64,000 nucleotides of DNA from Haloarchaeobius amylolyticus. Lineage in GTDB: Archaea; Halobacteriota; Halobacteria; Halobacteriales; Natrialbaceae. Below are positions 23,823 through 33,145 of the stretch, piece by piece. Position 1 is the stretch's first letter, and each line of letters begins with the position of its first letter. The notes under the pieces were generated by a model. It was not told the origin of the DNA. It did no database searches and was given only the letters and a program-made list of their open reading frames with translations. The translations under genes were made by a program, and so were the position numbers. The stretch is from assembly GCF_026616195.1 (NCBI RefSeq), contig NZ_JANHDH010000002.1, positions 930,001 to 994,000 on the forward strand, written 5' to 3'.

Positions 23823-24119
23823 ATGACGAAGTGGCTCCAGAGTGGTCGCCGCCGCGACCTCTGCTTCCTCCTCGCCGACGCCGGGGAACTGCCGGCACAG
23901 CGGCTGAAGACGCGGCTGGAACAGCATTACGACGACCGCATCGACCCGAAGTCGTTCTACGGGACGCTGGAGGCGATGGTCGACTCGGGCTTCCTGACGA
24001 CGCGGACCGAGGGCCTGCACGACGTGTACGCGCTGACCGAGGCTGGCGAGGCGCGGCTCCGCGAGCACTACGCGTGGGTCAGTTCGTGCGTCGAGGGCGA
24101 ACCCCGCGGCGACGAGTAG
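23823..24119 (+). CDS. PadR-like winged-helix transcriptional regulator
   Basis: A 98-residue DNA-binding protein with a PadR-type winged helix: LCFLLADAGELPAQRLKTRL, then DPKSFYGTLEAMVDSGFLTT and the wing YALTEAGEARLREHYAW. It lacks the long C-terminal dimerisation helix of full-length PadR proteins, as is usual for the short haloarchaeal forms. The target is unknown; the divergent hypothetical gene is the nearest candidate. Confidence 0.85.
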   Translation: MTKWLQSGRRRDLCFLLADAGELPAQRLKTRLEQHYDDRIDPKSFYGTLEAMVDSGFLTTRTEGLHDVYALTEAGEARLREHYAWVSSCVEGEPRGDE

Positions 24120-24169
24120 CCAGACAGCTCACCGTCTCCGGGTGGAGTCAAGTGACGAGGATAGCTGCG

Positions 24170-24349
24170 TCAGGCCCGGAACACCGCCCGGAACAGCCCG
24201 ACCCCGAGCAGCGCCCCGGCACCGACGAACCCGGCCGCGAGGAACACCGCGGGGCCGTCGAAGCCGGGCACCTGAGCGAGCAGCATCGCGACGAAGAAGA
24301 GGCCGCCGAAGATACCGACTCCGAGCACGCCGGCCCGGAGCAGTGCCAT
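24170..24349 (-). CDS. Small two-helix membrane protein
   Basis: A 59-residue protein consisting of two membrane helices (residues 3-26, AGVLGVGIFGGLFFVAMLLA; 32-57, AVFLAAGFVGAGALLGVGLF) joined by a short polar turn. It begins 4 bases after the acyl-CoA dehydrogenase stop and is probably cotranscribed with it. No function can be assigned. Confidence 0.62.
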   Translation of the reverse strand: MALLRAGVLGVGIFGGLFFVAMLLAQVPGFDGPAVFLAAGFVGAGALLGVGLFRAVFRA

Positions 24350-24353
24350 CGGC

Positions 24354-25496
24354 TCAGTCGAGCAGCTGCTGGGCGATGGTGTTGCGCAGCACCTCGGAGG
24401 TGCCCTCGTAGATCTCGTTGAGCTTCGCGTCGCGGTAGAACCGCTCGGCGGGGAAGTCCTTGGTGTAGCCGTAGCCGCCGTGGATCTGGATGCCCTCGTT
24501 GGCGACCTCGCGGCTGATCTCCGAGGCGTAGAGCTTGGCCTGTGCGGCCTCCTTGATGAACGTTTCGCCACGGATCTTCTTGTCCGCGGCCTGGTGCATC
24601 AGCAGTTTCGCGCACTGGACCTTCGTGTCCATGTCGGCGAGCTTGTGCTGGATGGCCTGGAAGTCCGAGATGGGCTGGTCGAACTGCTCGCGCTGCTGGG
24701 CGTAGTCGAGCGCCTGCTCCAGCGCGGCGCGGGCGATACCGACCGACCGGGCCGCGATGGTGATGCGGCCGCCGTTGAGGGTCTTCAGCGCGTGGACGAA
24801 CCCGTCACCTTCCTCGCCGAGGCGCCGGTCGGCGGGGATGCGCATGTCGTCGAAGCGGAGTTCGGCGGTCGGACAGCCCTTGTCGCCGAGCTTGTCCTCG
24901 GTCCCCTCGACGATGAAGCCGTCGTCCTCCTCGGGGCGGACGATGAACGAGGAGATGCCCTTCCTGCCGGCGTCGGGGTCGGTCTTGGCGAAGACGGTGA
25001 CGGTGTCGGCGACGGAGCCGTTGGAGATCCAGAGCTTGCCACCGTCGATGACGTACTCGTCGCCCTGCTTCTCGGCGGTCGTCGACATGGCGGGCACGTC
25101 GGAGCCGGCCTGGGGCTCCGAGAGCGCGAACGCGCCGATGTCCGTGCCCTCCGCGAGCGGTGTGAGGTACTCCTGTTTCTGCTCTTCGTCACCGAACTCG
25201 TATATCATGTTGCCCGCCAGCGAGATGTGGGCGGCGACGATGGTGCCGAGGCCGCCGGAGCCCCGGGAGATCTCCTCCAGCCCAATGGCGTAGGAGTGGT
25301 AGTCAAGTCCCGCTCCGCCGTACTCCTCGGGGAACGGCATTCCCATGAGCCCAAGTTCCGCCATCTCCGAGACGAGGTCCGCGGGGAACTCGTCGTCGTG
25401 GTCGATGTCCGCGGCGACGGGAACGACCTCCTCGTCGACGAACTCCGCGACCATGTCACGAATCTGCTTTTGCTCGGCAGAGAGACTGAAGTCCAT
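24354..25496 (-). CDS. Acyl-CoA dehydrogenase
   Basis: FAD-dependent enzyme of beta-oxidation or branched-chain amino acid breakdown, 380 residues, the normal length. All parts are visible: an alpha-helical N-domain, FALSEPQAGSDVPAMSTTAE (flavin/substrate contact, about 128-147) and the C-terminal catalytic segment HGGYGYTKDFPAERFYRDAK followed by IYEGTSEVLRNTIAQQLL, whose Glu in IYEGTSE is the catalytic base in short- and medium-chain enzymes. Chain-length preference is not decidable. The ATG at 25496 starts the family sequence MDFSLSAEQKQIRDMV. Confidence 0.95.
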   Translation of the reverse strand: MDFSLSAEQKQIRDMVAEFVDEEVVPVAADIDHDDEFPADLVSEMAELGLMGMPFPEEYGGAGLDYHSYAIGLEEISRGSGGLGTIVAAHISLAGNMIYEFGDEEQKQEYLTPLAEGTDIGAFALSEPQAGSDVPAMSTTAEKQGDEYVIDGGKLWISNGSVADTVTVFAKTDPDAGRKGISSFIVRPEEDDGFIVEGTEDKLGDKGCPTAELRFDDMRIPADRRLGEEGDGFVHALKTLNGGRITIAARSVGIARAALEQALDYAQQREQFDQPISDFQAIQHKLADMDTKVQCAKLLMHQAADKKIRGETFIKEAAQAKLYASEISREVANEGIQIHGGYGYTKDFPAERFYRDAKLNEIYEGTSEVLRNTIAQQLLD

Positions 25497-25739
25497 ACTC
25501 GAAGGTACGGCCGTCGACCCTTTACTCTTGCTACAACCCGCGCGAAAATACCTGATATTCCCGGGTGTGAGACGGCTGTACGCCGGGGTCGCTGGCTCGC
25601 CTGCGGTCCCGAAAGGTAGAAACGACTTCGGGCCTGCTTTCACGAGTATGGAGCATCCGGTTCGTCGACAGGGCCACCGCGCCGTCGAAGGTATCACGGC
25701 AGGTGGGTTTTTCAGAGTGGAATACACAGGGGTTAGTGG

Positions 25740-26801
25740 ATGAACGAGGAACAGGCCGCGTATCCCGTGGACGACGACCTCGCGTGGTGTTACGACGCCG
25801 TGCAGGGCGTCTCCCGGACGTTCGCCATCACCATCGAGGAACTCGAGGAACCGACGGCCCGTCACATCTGTCTGGGCTATCTCCTCTGTCGCGTCGCCGA
25901 CACCGTCGAGGACGCGGGCCACATCCCGCCGACCGAGAAGGCGGAACTGCTGCGGATGTATGCGGACGTGCTGGACGAGGACGACCCGACCACCGCCGCG
26001 GCGTTCCGCGAGCAGGTCGACCCGTGGCTCCCCGAGGAGCTGGACGACGACTGGGAGGTCGTCGCCGAATCGCCGCGCGTCGTCGAGACGTATCGCAACC
26101 TGTCGCCGGAGGCTCGCGAGGACATCCTCCCGCCGGTGCTCGAACTCACCAACGGTATGGCCGAGTTCGTCGAACGCCACGCCGACTCCGGCGGCCTCCG
26201 CATCCAGACGCTGGAGGAACTCGAGGAGTACTGCTGGTACGTCGCCGGGACGGTCGGTTCGCTGGTCACTGGCCTGGTGACCCGCGACACCTCGGAGTCG
26301 CGCGAGTCCCGCCTCTGGGACAACGCCCGGTCGTTCGGGCTGCTGTTGCAGCTCGTCAACGTCGCCAAGGACGTGAGCGACGACTACCAGGAGGAGAACA
26401 ACGTCTACCTCCCGGCGGAGTGGCTGGCCGAGGAGGGCGTCGACCGCGACAACGTCCTCGACCCCGAGAACGAGGAGGAGGTCGCCTCCGTCATCGAGCG
26501 CGTCGTCGACCACGCCTCTGGCTACCTCGACGACACGCAGACATACCTCGAGGCGCTCCCCGAGCACCGCGGGAACCGCCTCTCGGCCTGGGGCATCCCG
26601 TACCTGCTCGCGGTCGCGACCCTGCGCGAACTGCGCAAGCGGCCCGCCGACGTGGTCCGCGAGGGTGGCGTGAAGATCTCCCGGATGGAGGTCGTCGCCA
26701 TCATCAGCTGGTTCCGCCAGCACGGCGACCGGCAGGCACTGGAGCAGGTCCGGCAGGTCATCGAGGACAAGCCCCTGCACGAAGCCGACGTGTCGGTGTA
26801 G
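25740..26801 (+). CDS. Squalene/phytoene synthase family protein (probably squalene synthase)
   Basis: Head-to-head condensing prenyltransferase of 353 residues. Both aspartate-rich motifs that bind diphosphate and magnesium are present: RVADTVEDAGH (D54, D58) and VNVAKDVSDDYQE. The central YCWYVAGTVGSLVTGLV and the C-terminal layout look more like squalene synthases (farnesyl diphosphate as substrate) than phytoene synthases, but no phytoene desaturase or reductase neighbour settles this. Squalene is a major neutral lipid of haloarchaea. Divergent from the acyl-CoA dehydrogenase; a GTTTTTC box is about 25-30 bases upstream of the ATG. Confidence 0.88.
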   Translation: MNEEQAAYPVDDDLAWCYDAVQGVSRTFAITIEELEEPTARHICLGYLLCRVADTVEDAGHIPPTEKAELLRMYADVLDEDDPTTAAAFREQVDPWLPEELDDDWEVVAESPRVVETYRNLSPEAREDILPPVLELTNGMAEFVERHADSGGLRIQTLEELEEYCWYVAGTVGSLVTGLVTRDTSESRESRLWDNARSFGLLLQLVNVAKDVSDDYQEENNVYLPAEWLAEEGVDRDNVLDPENEEEVASVIERVVDHASGYLDDTQTYLEALPEHRGNRLSAWGIPYLLAVATLRELRKRPADVVREGGVKISRMEVVAIISWFRQHGDRQALEQVRQVIEDKPLHEADVSV

Positions 26802-26832
26802 GGCTCTTTCTACGCGTCCACCATCTCGGCCG

Positions 26833-28137
26833 TCAGAACTGTGGTTCGAAGCCGCGGGACCCGGCGACGGCCCGCCCGAGCGCGAACAGTGGCGTCCCCA
26901 CGAGGAGCGTCCCGGCCGCCCAGGCGAGGAACGCCGGCAGCAACAGGAACTCGAACCCCGTCAGGGGGACGAACTGCGTCGTCACGAGGAGCGGCCACGA
27001 CACCACCAGCAGCGTGTGCGCCCGCCACGCGCGAGTACGCGTTCTCGAATCGGCCGCCAGCCCGCCGGCCGGGAAGAACAGCAGTGCCGGCAGGAGGAGC
27101 GCACTTGCCCCACCGCCGGCGAAGCCGGCGAGTCCCCACCCGAGCCCGACCGCGTCGGCGGCAACCAACTGGGCGAGCAGCGTCAGCCCGACGAGCGCCA
27201 GCATCCGCCGGGGCGAGAGCCAGTCCGCCACCGCCACGGCCACGAGCGGAATCACGAGCAGCGGGAGTGCCATGACGAGTCGCGCCGCGAGTGTGCTGGT
27301 GACCGTCACCGTAGAGACCGCCAGACCGAGGAGTGGCAGGCCAGCCGAGACCGCGGCGGCGGTCGAGAGAGACCACTCCGCGAAGCGGTCCGACCCCCGG
27401 AGCGAGCCGAGGGCGGCGGCGAACAGCAACGTCGGCGCGGTCGCGAGGAGGAGGGCGTCCCGGACCAGCCGCGGGCCGACCGCCAGGGCGACGCTGGCCT
27501 CTGCGGCGGCGCGCGAGGCGGCCCCGTCGTCGTCGGCGAAGACGACGAACGTCTCCTGGGTGTACCCCCTGTCACTCTCCCAGCTGGCGAGCCCGTCGCC
27601 CACGCCCGGGTCCCCCGGCGGGTCGTTCGCGACGACGGTCTCGCTGGGCCCGGCGACGACGAACTCGTCCGCGTTGAGCATCGTGTACCGCCCACCGATT
27701 GTGTGGAAGTAATCGACGACCAGCACGCCGCCGACCCCGCGGTGTGCCACGTCCGGGACGGTGAACCCGACCACCGCCGTCCGGTCCTCGAACCGCACCG
27801 AGACGTTCCGGGGGTCCTCGACGAGGTTGTTGTGCGCCTCGAAGGCGGTGTCGACGACCTCGCGGAGCTGGGCCGGGTCGTCGCGGTAGGTCGGGGCCGT
27901 CTCCGGGGAGAGGGTGACGCGGGCGGTCCAGCGGCTGCTCCCGTCGTCCCGGACGTCGACGCGGAGGCTGGACCGGTCGACCGTCGCGTTCAGGTCGAGT
28001 TCGTGCGCCGCCTCCTCGAACTGCTGGTCACAGACCGGGCAGACTCGCTCCGGGGGGCTGCTCGCCGTGGCCGCGGGGACGAGGCTCCCGGCGAGGACGA
28101 GCACGAGGAGGGCGGCGACGACGGGGACGCGGGACAT
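26833..28137 (-). CDS. Signal-peptide membrane protein, paralogue A
   Basis: Function unknown. 434 residues: a signal peptide (1-25), a CPVC pair just after it (CPVCDQQFEEAAHEL), an extracytoplasmic domain of about 190 residues with VRFEDRTAVVGFTVPDVAHR, then seven to eight membrane helices. The next gene on the same strand encodes a clear paralogue with the same order (CGVCGPAFERAAEDA, TVAWTVPDAAHR). An outward-facing CxxC domain followed by a helical bundle suggests a sensor or redox-active surface protein, but no family is recognised. The gap to its paralogue is only 38 bases. Confidence 0.78.
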   Translation of the reverse strand: MSRVPVVAALLVLVLAGSLVPAATASSPPERVCPVCDQQFEEAAHELDLNATVDRSSLRVDVRDDGSSRWTARVTLSPETAPTYRDDPAQLREVVDTAFEAHNNLVEDPRNVSVRFEDRTAVVGFTVPDVAHRGVGGVLVVDYFHTIGGRYTMLNADEFVVAGPSETVVANDPPGDPGVGDGLASWESDRGYTQETFVVFADDDGAASRAAAEASVALAVGPRLVRDALLLATAPTLLFAAALGSLRGSDRFAEWSLSTAAAVSAGLPLLGLAVSTVTVTSTLAARLVMALPLLVIPLVAVAVADWLSPRRMLALVGLTLLAQLVAADAVGLGWGLAGFAGGGASALLLPALLFFPAGGLAADSRTRTRAWRAHTLLVVSWPLLVTTQFVPLTGFEFLLLPAFLAWAAGTLLVGTPLFALGRAVAGSRGFEPQF

Positions 28138-28175
28138 CTACCCGAAGCTCTCGGGGAGAAAGTAAATGTCTTCTG

Positions 28176-29540
28176 TCAGGCAGAGGTCGGCCGCGTGTCG
28201 GCCGGCTCCTCGGCGGGTGCGGAGGCCTCGCGCCCGAGGCGTCGGCCCAGGACGAACAGCGGGACGCCGAGCAGTGCGCCCCCGACCAGCACCACGCCGA
28301 ACAGTCCCGGCGTGACGAACACGACGCCGACCCGGGGGACGAGGGGGAGCGCGGCGACGCCGGCGCCGAGGGCCGCCACCGGCGGGAAGAGCCAGCGCGC
28401 CGGGTGGCCCGCGCCCGCGAGGACGCCGTAGGCCAGGAACGCGAGGGGGCCGAGCAACAGCACGAGGACGGCACTCGCCGGGGCGCCGAGGACGAGCACG
28501 AGCGGCCAGCCGACCGCGGCGACGGCCGCGACGGTGGGCAGCCGGCGGCCGGGGTCGAGGTCGACGCGAGCCGCGAGCCCGACGATAGCCGCGGTCAGGA
28601 CCGCCGCCGGGGCGAGCCCCATCGAGACGAGTGCGAGCACGATGCCGAGCTCGCCCCACTCGCCGCCGACCACGCCGCCACCGACGCCGAGGGCGACGAT
28701 GCCCCCGGCTGCCACGAGGATGGCCTGGACGGTCCGGCGGGCGAACCGGTCGTCGAACCGGAGACGGCCCCCTGCGAGGAGCAGCCCCGCGGCGACCAGG
28801 CCGACCAGCAGTGCCGGCCACTGCGCGTAGGCACGGAGTTCCGACTCGACCAGCCCGAGGGAGTGGCTCCGGACCGCGAGCGCGGTCGCGGCCTGCGCGG
28901 CGAGGCCGCCGTCGGGGGCGAACGCGATGGTCGCGTGGCGACCGAGGTCCGGGTGGTAGTCGCGGTCGTCGGCGTCGGCCCAGACGATGCGGTTCCCGCG
29001 GGTAGTCCCGCCCTCGGGGGCGTGCGTGACGACGCTCCCTTCGGGCCCACGGACCGCGAGGCTGTCCGAATCGACGTACGCCTCGCCCTCACCCTGGTCC
29101 TGCGTGAACACGTCGAAGAGCAGGACGTCGCCAGTTCGGCGGTGTGCCGCGTCGGGGACCGTCCACGCGACCGTCAGGGTCCGGCCGTCGAGGCGCGTGG
29201 AGAGGTTCCGCGGGTCGTCGACGACGGTGCGATAGGAGTCGAAGGTCTCGCGGACGACCCGGTCGAGCAGGCTCTGGTTCGCCGCGAACCGGTCGGCGGC
29301 GGCCGGGTCGAGGTCGACGACGGCGGTCCAGCGGCTGTCGCCATCGGCGGCGACCTGGACCGCGAGTTCGCTCTCGCCGACGCTCGCGTTCACCCCGGCG
29401 TCTTCGGCGGCGCGTTCGAACGCCGGGCCGCAGACGCCACAGACGCCCTCGGGCGGCGGGGCGCCTGCGCTGGCGGGGGCGAGCGCGGGGACGAGGAGGA
29501 GCAGCGCGACGACCGCGATGGCTGCGTGTGGAGGGCGCAT
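28176..29540 (-). CDS. Signal-peptide membrane protein, paralogue B
   Basis: Paralogue of the downstream gene, 454 residues. Signal peptide (about residues 1-27), CGVCGPAF directly after it, an extracytoplasmic domain containing LDRVVRETFDSYRTVVDDPR and RTLTVAWTVPDAAHRRTGDV, then about eight membrane helices and an acidic tail. Shared signatures with paralogue A include NLSTR/NVSVR after VEDPRN or VDDPRN and the VPD-AHR motif. The pair arose by tandem duplication and is likely cotranscribed. The function is unknown; the CxxC could form a disulfide or bind metal on the outside. Confidence 0.78.
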   Translation of the reverse strand: MRPPHAAIAVVALLLLVPALAPASAGAPPPEGVCGVCGPAFERAAEDAGVNASVGESELAVQVAADGDSRWTAVVDLDPAAADRFAANQSLLDRVVRETFDSYRTVVDDPRNLSTRLDGRTLTVAWTVPDAAHRRTGDVLLFDVFTQDQGEGEAYVDSDSLAVRGPEGSVVTHAPEGGTTRGNRIVWADADDRDYHPDLGRHATIAFAPDGGLAAQAATALAVRSHSLGLVESELRAYAQWPALLVGLVAAGLLLAGGRLRFDDRFARRTVQAILVAAGGIVALGVGGGVVGGEWGELGIVLALVSMGLAPAAVLTAAIVGLAARVDLDPGRRLPTVAAVAAVGWPLVLVLGAPASAVLVLLLGPLAFLAYGVLAGAGHPARWLFPPVAALGAGVAALPLVPRVGVVFVTPGLFGVVLVGGALLGVPLFVLGRRLGREASAPAEEPADTRPTSA

Positions 29541-29611
29541 CGGCTAGGTCGTCTCACTGTCTCGACAAATAGTTTCCGCGGGTGCGAGGTCGGGGGCCGA
29601 GGACTGGCCAG

Positions 29612-30475
29612 TCAGTCGTACTCGTAGAAGCCCGTGCCCGTCTTCTTGCCGAGGTCGCCCGCGTCGACCTTGCGCTTGAGCAGGTACGCCGGCTTGTAGC
29701 GGTCGCCCAGCTCCTCGTGGAGCGTCTCGGTCGCGTGCAGACAGATGTCCAGACCGATGTGGTCGGCGAGCTGGAGCGGGCCCATCGGGACGTTCGTCCC
29801 GAGTTTCATCCCCTTGTCGATGTCCTCCTTCGTGGCGACGCCCTCGTCGAAGGCGCGGATGCCCTCGTTGATCCACGGCATGAGGATGCGGTTGGCGACG
29901 AAGCCGGGCTTGTCGTCGGACTCCCAGGTCTCCTTGCCGAGCGCCTCGGCGAGGTCGTGGGCGAGCGAGAGCGCCTCGTCGCTGGTCTTCTCCCCGTAGA
30001 CGACCTCGACGCCCTGCATGACCGGGACGGGGTTCATGAAGTGGAGGCCGACGACGCGCTCCTCGGAGTCGATGGCGGAGGCGATGGTCGTGATGGAGAG
30101 CGTGGAGGTGTTGGTCGCGATGAACGCCTCGTCGTCGACCACGTCCTCGAGGTCCGCGAAGATGTCCTGTTTGACGTCCATGTCCTCCAGTGCGGCCTCG
30201 ACGACGGCCTGGCAGTCCGCGAGGTCGTCGAGGGCGGTCGTCCCCTCGATGCGCTCCATCGTCTCTGCCTTCTCGCTCTCGCTCAGTTTGTCCTTGGCGA
30301 CGAAGCGGTCGAGCGAACTCTCGATGCTGTCGAACCCGTTCTGGACGTACTCGTCCTCGATGTCGCGCATGACGACGTCGTAGCCGTTCATCGCGGCGAC
30401 CTGTGCGATGCCGCTGCCCATTGTCCCTGCGCCGATGACGCCGATCCGCTCGATGCTGTCGAGGTCGTACACCAT
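29612..30475 (-). CDS. hbd: 3-hydroxyacyl-CoA dehydrogenase (3-hydroxybutyryl-CoA type)
   Basis: NAD-dependent enzyme oxidising 3-hydroxyacyl-CoA in beta-oxidation, 287 residues, the size of the stand-alone form. N-terminal Rossmann fold with GVIGAGTMGSGIAQVAAMNG at residues 11-30, the catalytic-site region STLSITTIASAI followed by GLHFMNPVPVMQGVEVV with the catalytic His, and the C-terminal dimerisation domain with GFVANRILMPWINEGI. The ATG at 30475 (MVYDLDSIERIG) matches the family start. It fits functionally with the acyl-CoA dehydrogenase 4 kb away, although the two are not in one operon. Confidence 0.94.
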   Translation of the reverse strand: MVYDLDSIERIGVIGAGTMGSGIAQVAAMNGYDVVMRDIEDEYVQNGFDSIESSLDRFVAKDKLSESEKAETMERIEGTTALDDLADCQAVVEAALEDMDVKQDIFADLEDVVDDEAFIATNTSTLSITTIASAIDSEERVVGLHFMNPVPVMQGVEVVYGEKTSDEALSLAHDLAEALGKETWESDDKPGFVANRILMPWINEGIRAFDEGVATKEDIDKGMKLGTNVPMGPLQLADHIGLDICLHATETLHEELGDRYKPAYLLKRKVDAGDLGKKTGTGFYEYD

Positions 30476-30555
30476 GTCTCGCAATTCTTGCGAACCGTCC
30501 CTAAGCTTGCCGGTCCCGGGCAAGGGCCAACCCCCTGCCTCGCCTCTCTGCGCAC

Positions 30556-32415
30556 GTGACGGAACTGTTGACGGTCGTGGTCGCCGTCGTCGGCCTGGGC
30601 GTCGCCGCACAGGTCATCGCGGACCGGCTCCGGCTGCCCAGCATCCCGTTCCTGGTGCTCGTCGGGCTCGCACTCGGGCCGGAGGGGCTGGCGCTCGTCC
30701 GGCCCGAGACGTTCGGCGACGCGCTCTCGGTCATCGTCGGCATCAGCGTCGCCATCATCGTCTTCGAGGGCGCGTTCAACCTCAAGGCACAGACGTTCAG
30801 GCGCGCCCCCTCGGCGACGGTCGCACTCGTCACGGTCGGCGTGCTCGTCTCGTTCCTCGGGACCGCGGTGGCGGTCCGGGTGTTCCTCGGCGCGACGTGG
30901 GGCGTCTCCCTGCTGACCGGGGCACTGCTGGTCGCGACCGGCCCGACCGTCATCACGCCCATCCTCTCGGTGGTCCGGGTCCGGCCGCGCGTCGCGGCCA
31001 CCCTGGAGGTCGAGAGCATCCTCAACGACGTGACCGCGGCCATCCTCGCCGTGGCGATGTTCGAGGCGGTGACCGCCCCGAACCCGACGCTCGCAAACGT
31101 CACGATGGCGTTCGGCCACCGGCTCCTCGTCGGTGCGGTCATCGGGGGGGTCGTCGCCGGTGTCCTCTGGTACCTCTTCGAGACGGTCGAGCACTCACCG
31201 TGGAACGCCCCACAGAACGCCCGGTTGCTGGTGCTGGCGAGCGCGGTCGTCGCCCATGGAACCGCCGAGACCGTCGCCGGCGAGGCCGGCATCGCGGCCG
31301 CCGCCACGGCGGGCGTCGTCCTCGGGAACGCGAACCTCGCCTACGAGGCCGACATCGCGACGTTCAAGGACGACGTGACGGTGCTGTTGCTCTCGTTCGT
31401 CTTCATCGTCCTGACCACGCTCGTCAGTTTCGCGGAGTTGGCCGTCCTCGGGCTCGGCGGGGTGGCGGTCGTCGCGGCCGTCCTGCTGGTCGTCCGGCCC
31501 CTGTCGGTGTTCGTCTCGACCTGGGGGAGCACCTTCGACGTGCCCGACAGACTGTTCATGAGCTTCGTCGCCCCGCGCGGCATCGTTCCGGCGAGCGTCG
31601 CGACCCTGTTCGCGCTCGAACTCCGGGAGTTCGACCCGGCCGGGGCGGCCATCCTCGTCGGCACCGTGTTCCTCGTCATCATCACCAGCGTCGTCGTCGA
31701 GGGCGGGCTGGCCCGGTCGCTCGCCGACCTGTTCGAGGTGACGCCGCCCCGCGTCCTCGTCGTCGGCGGTGGGACGGTCGGGCGCGCCCTCGCGCGGCAG
31801 TACGAGGCCGGCGGCGAGCGCATCGAACTGGTCGAGCGCGACCCGGGGGCGGTCGAGACCGGACGGAACGCGGGGTTCACCGTCCACCGCGGCGACGCGA
31901 CCGACCCGGCCGTGTTGCGCGCCGCGGGTGCGGCCGACGCGGACCGGGCCGTCGTCGTCACCGGCGACGACCGGACCAACGTCCACGTCACCCGGCTGCT
32001 TCGCACGCGCTTCGACGTTGACCCGGTGTTCGTCCGGGCGGACGACCCCGACGCCGTCCAGACCGCGGAGGCGCTCGGCGGCCGCCCCCTGACGGGCTCC
32101 GTGTTGCACCTCTGGGCCATCGAGGGCATCACCCCACGCGAGACGACGGCCAGGCCCGGCTGGCTCACCGCGCTGCTCCGCGAGGGCGACATCAGGCAGT
32201 TCGTCGTCCCTCCGGGGCTGGCGGGCCGGACGGTCGAGGAGGTCGAGGCCCAGCTCCCGCCCCGGGCCCTCCTCGTGACGCTCACCCGCGGCGACCAGAC
32301 GCAGGTACCGGCGGGGGACGACCGGCTGGAACACGGCGACCGAATCACCTTCGTCGGGGAGGAGGCGGCGGTCGAGACGGCCCTCCAACGACTCACCGAC
32401 GAGTCGCGCTGGTAG
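30556..32415 (+). CDS. CPA1-type cation/proton antiporter with C-terminal TrkA module
   Basis: Membrane antiporter exchanging Na+ or K+ for H+, 619 residues. About 12-13 helices fill residues 1-395, with the ion-site Asn-Asp in ESILNDVTAAILAV and the family segment LVATGPTVITPIL. A cytoplasmic RCK/TrkA-N domain follows (about 398-515; VLVVGGGTVGRALARQYEAG, nucleotide-binding), then a TrkA-C domain (about 540-619). The RCK module suggests gating by NAD(H) or other nucleotides. GTG start at 30556, chosen because the family sequence begins at once. Divergent from hbd, with 80 bases between. The transported ion cannot be inferred. Confidence 0.92.
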   Translation: MTELLTVVVAVVGLGVAAQVIADRLRLPSIPFLVLVGLALGPEGLALVRPETFGDALSVIVGISVAIIVFEGAFNLKAQTFRRAPSATVALVTVGVLVSFLGTAVAVRVFLGATWGVSLLTGALLVATGPTVITPILSVVRVRPRVAATLEVESILNDVTAAILAVAMFEAVTAPNPTLANVTMAFGHRLLVGAVIGGVVAGVLWYLFETVEHSPWNAPQNARLLVLASAVVAHGTAETVAGEAGIAAAATAGVVLGNANLAYEADIATFKDDVTVLLLSFVFIVLTTLVSFAELAVLGLGGVAVVAAVLLVVRPLSVFVSTWGSTFDVPDRLFMSFVAPRGIVPASVATLFALELREFDPAGAAILVGTVFLVIITSVVVEGGLARSLADLFEVTPPRVLVVGGGTVGRALARQYEAGGERIELVERDPGAVETGRNAGFTVHRGDATDPAVLRAAGAADADRAVVVTGDDRTNVHVTRLLRTRFDVDPVFVRADDPDAVQTAEALGGRPLTGSVLHLWAIEGITPRETTARPGWLTALLREGDIRQFVVPPGLAGRTVEEVEAQLPPRALLVTLTRGDQTQVPAGDDRLEHGDRITFVGEEAAVETALQRLTDESRW

Positions 32416-32493
32416 GAGGTCGTCGTCCCGGTCCGGGCCCGGGCGCCACGGCAAGATTGAAGTCGGATTACCAGTAGTTACAGACGAGTAGAC

Positions 32494-33057
32494 ATGGGTG
32501 CCGACGACCACGGTGGACGGGAGCTGGTGGGCGACGCGAACACCGTCGACGCCCTCGAGGGCGTTCCCCCGGACGCAGCCGCAGAACTGGCGGACGCCGA
32601 CGTGACGCCGACCGACCTGACCGAGAAGGCCGTCACCTACATGGACCTCGTGGAGGCCGGCGTCGACCGGGAGGTCGCCGGCGAGATACGCAGACACTAC
32701 TCCCTGACCTGGGCGTCCCGCATGGGCGACGGGCTCGACGACCGGGCCGAGGAGATGGGCGGCCTCCAGCAGGGCGAGCGCGACTGGGTGGCCGCGAGCA
32801 CGGCCGACTGGGAGGACCTCGGCGTCCCCGAGTACGACCCGGTCGAGCGCGAGCCCATCGACTTCTGGGCCGACCACGAGCGCCCGACCCCGGTCGAGAC
32901 CGTCGTGAACGACTGGGTCGCCGAGCGACTGGCCGAGGCCGGCATCTCGTCGGTCCGCCAGCTCGCGTGGGTCGACGCCAGCGCGCTCGCCGAGGCGCTG
33001 GACGTGAACGTGATGCAGGCCCGGACGTGGCGGTTCGCGGCGCGCGACGCCCGGTGA
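32494..33057 (+). CDS. Helix-hairpin-helix protein, haloarchaeal (DUF7409-like)
   Basis: A 187-residue acidic protein with two helix-hairpin-helix-like modules, at about residues 17-62 (VDALEGVPPDAAAELADADV, YMDLVEAGVDREVAGEIRRH) and 143-185 (AEAGISSVRQLAWVDASALA, VNVMQARTWRFAAR). HhH modules contact DNA backbones or mediate protein contacts, so a DNA-related role is plausible. It follows the antiporter on the same strand after 78 bases. No catalytic domain is visible. The DUF number is from memory and unverified. Confidence 0.7.
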   Translation: MGADDHGGRELVGDANTVDALEGVPPDAAAELADADVTPTDLTEKAVTYMDLVEAGVDREVAGEIRRHYSLTWASRMGDGLDDRAEEMGGLQQGERDWVAASTADWEDLGVPEYDPVEREPIDFWADHERPTPVETVVNDWVAERLAEAGISSVRQLAWVDASALAEALDVNVMQARTWRFAARDAR

Positions 33058-33145
33058 AACCGGGGCTGTTCTGAGGGGGTGCACCACCGCCGACGAGCGG
33101 GGTCGAGACCGCCGGTTCGACGCTCTGCTCCCGCCGACAGATTTT

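Noticed and set aside
24354-26780. 808-residue minus-strand frame joining the acyl-CoA dehydrogenase to upstream sequence
   Set aside because: The upstream part is antisense to the squalene/phytoene synthase gene. The enzyme begins at the ATG at 25496, where the family sequence starts.
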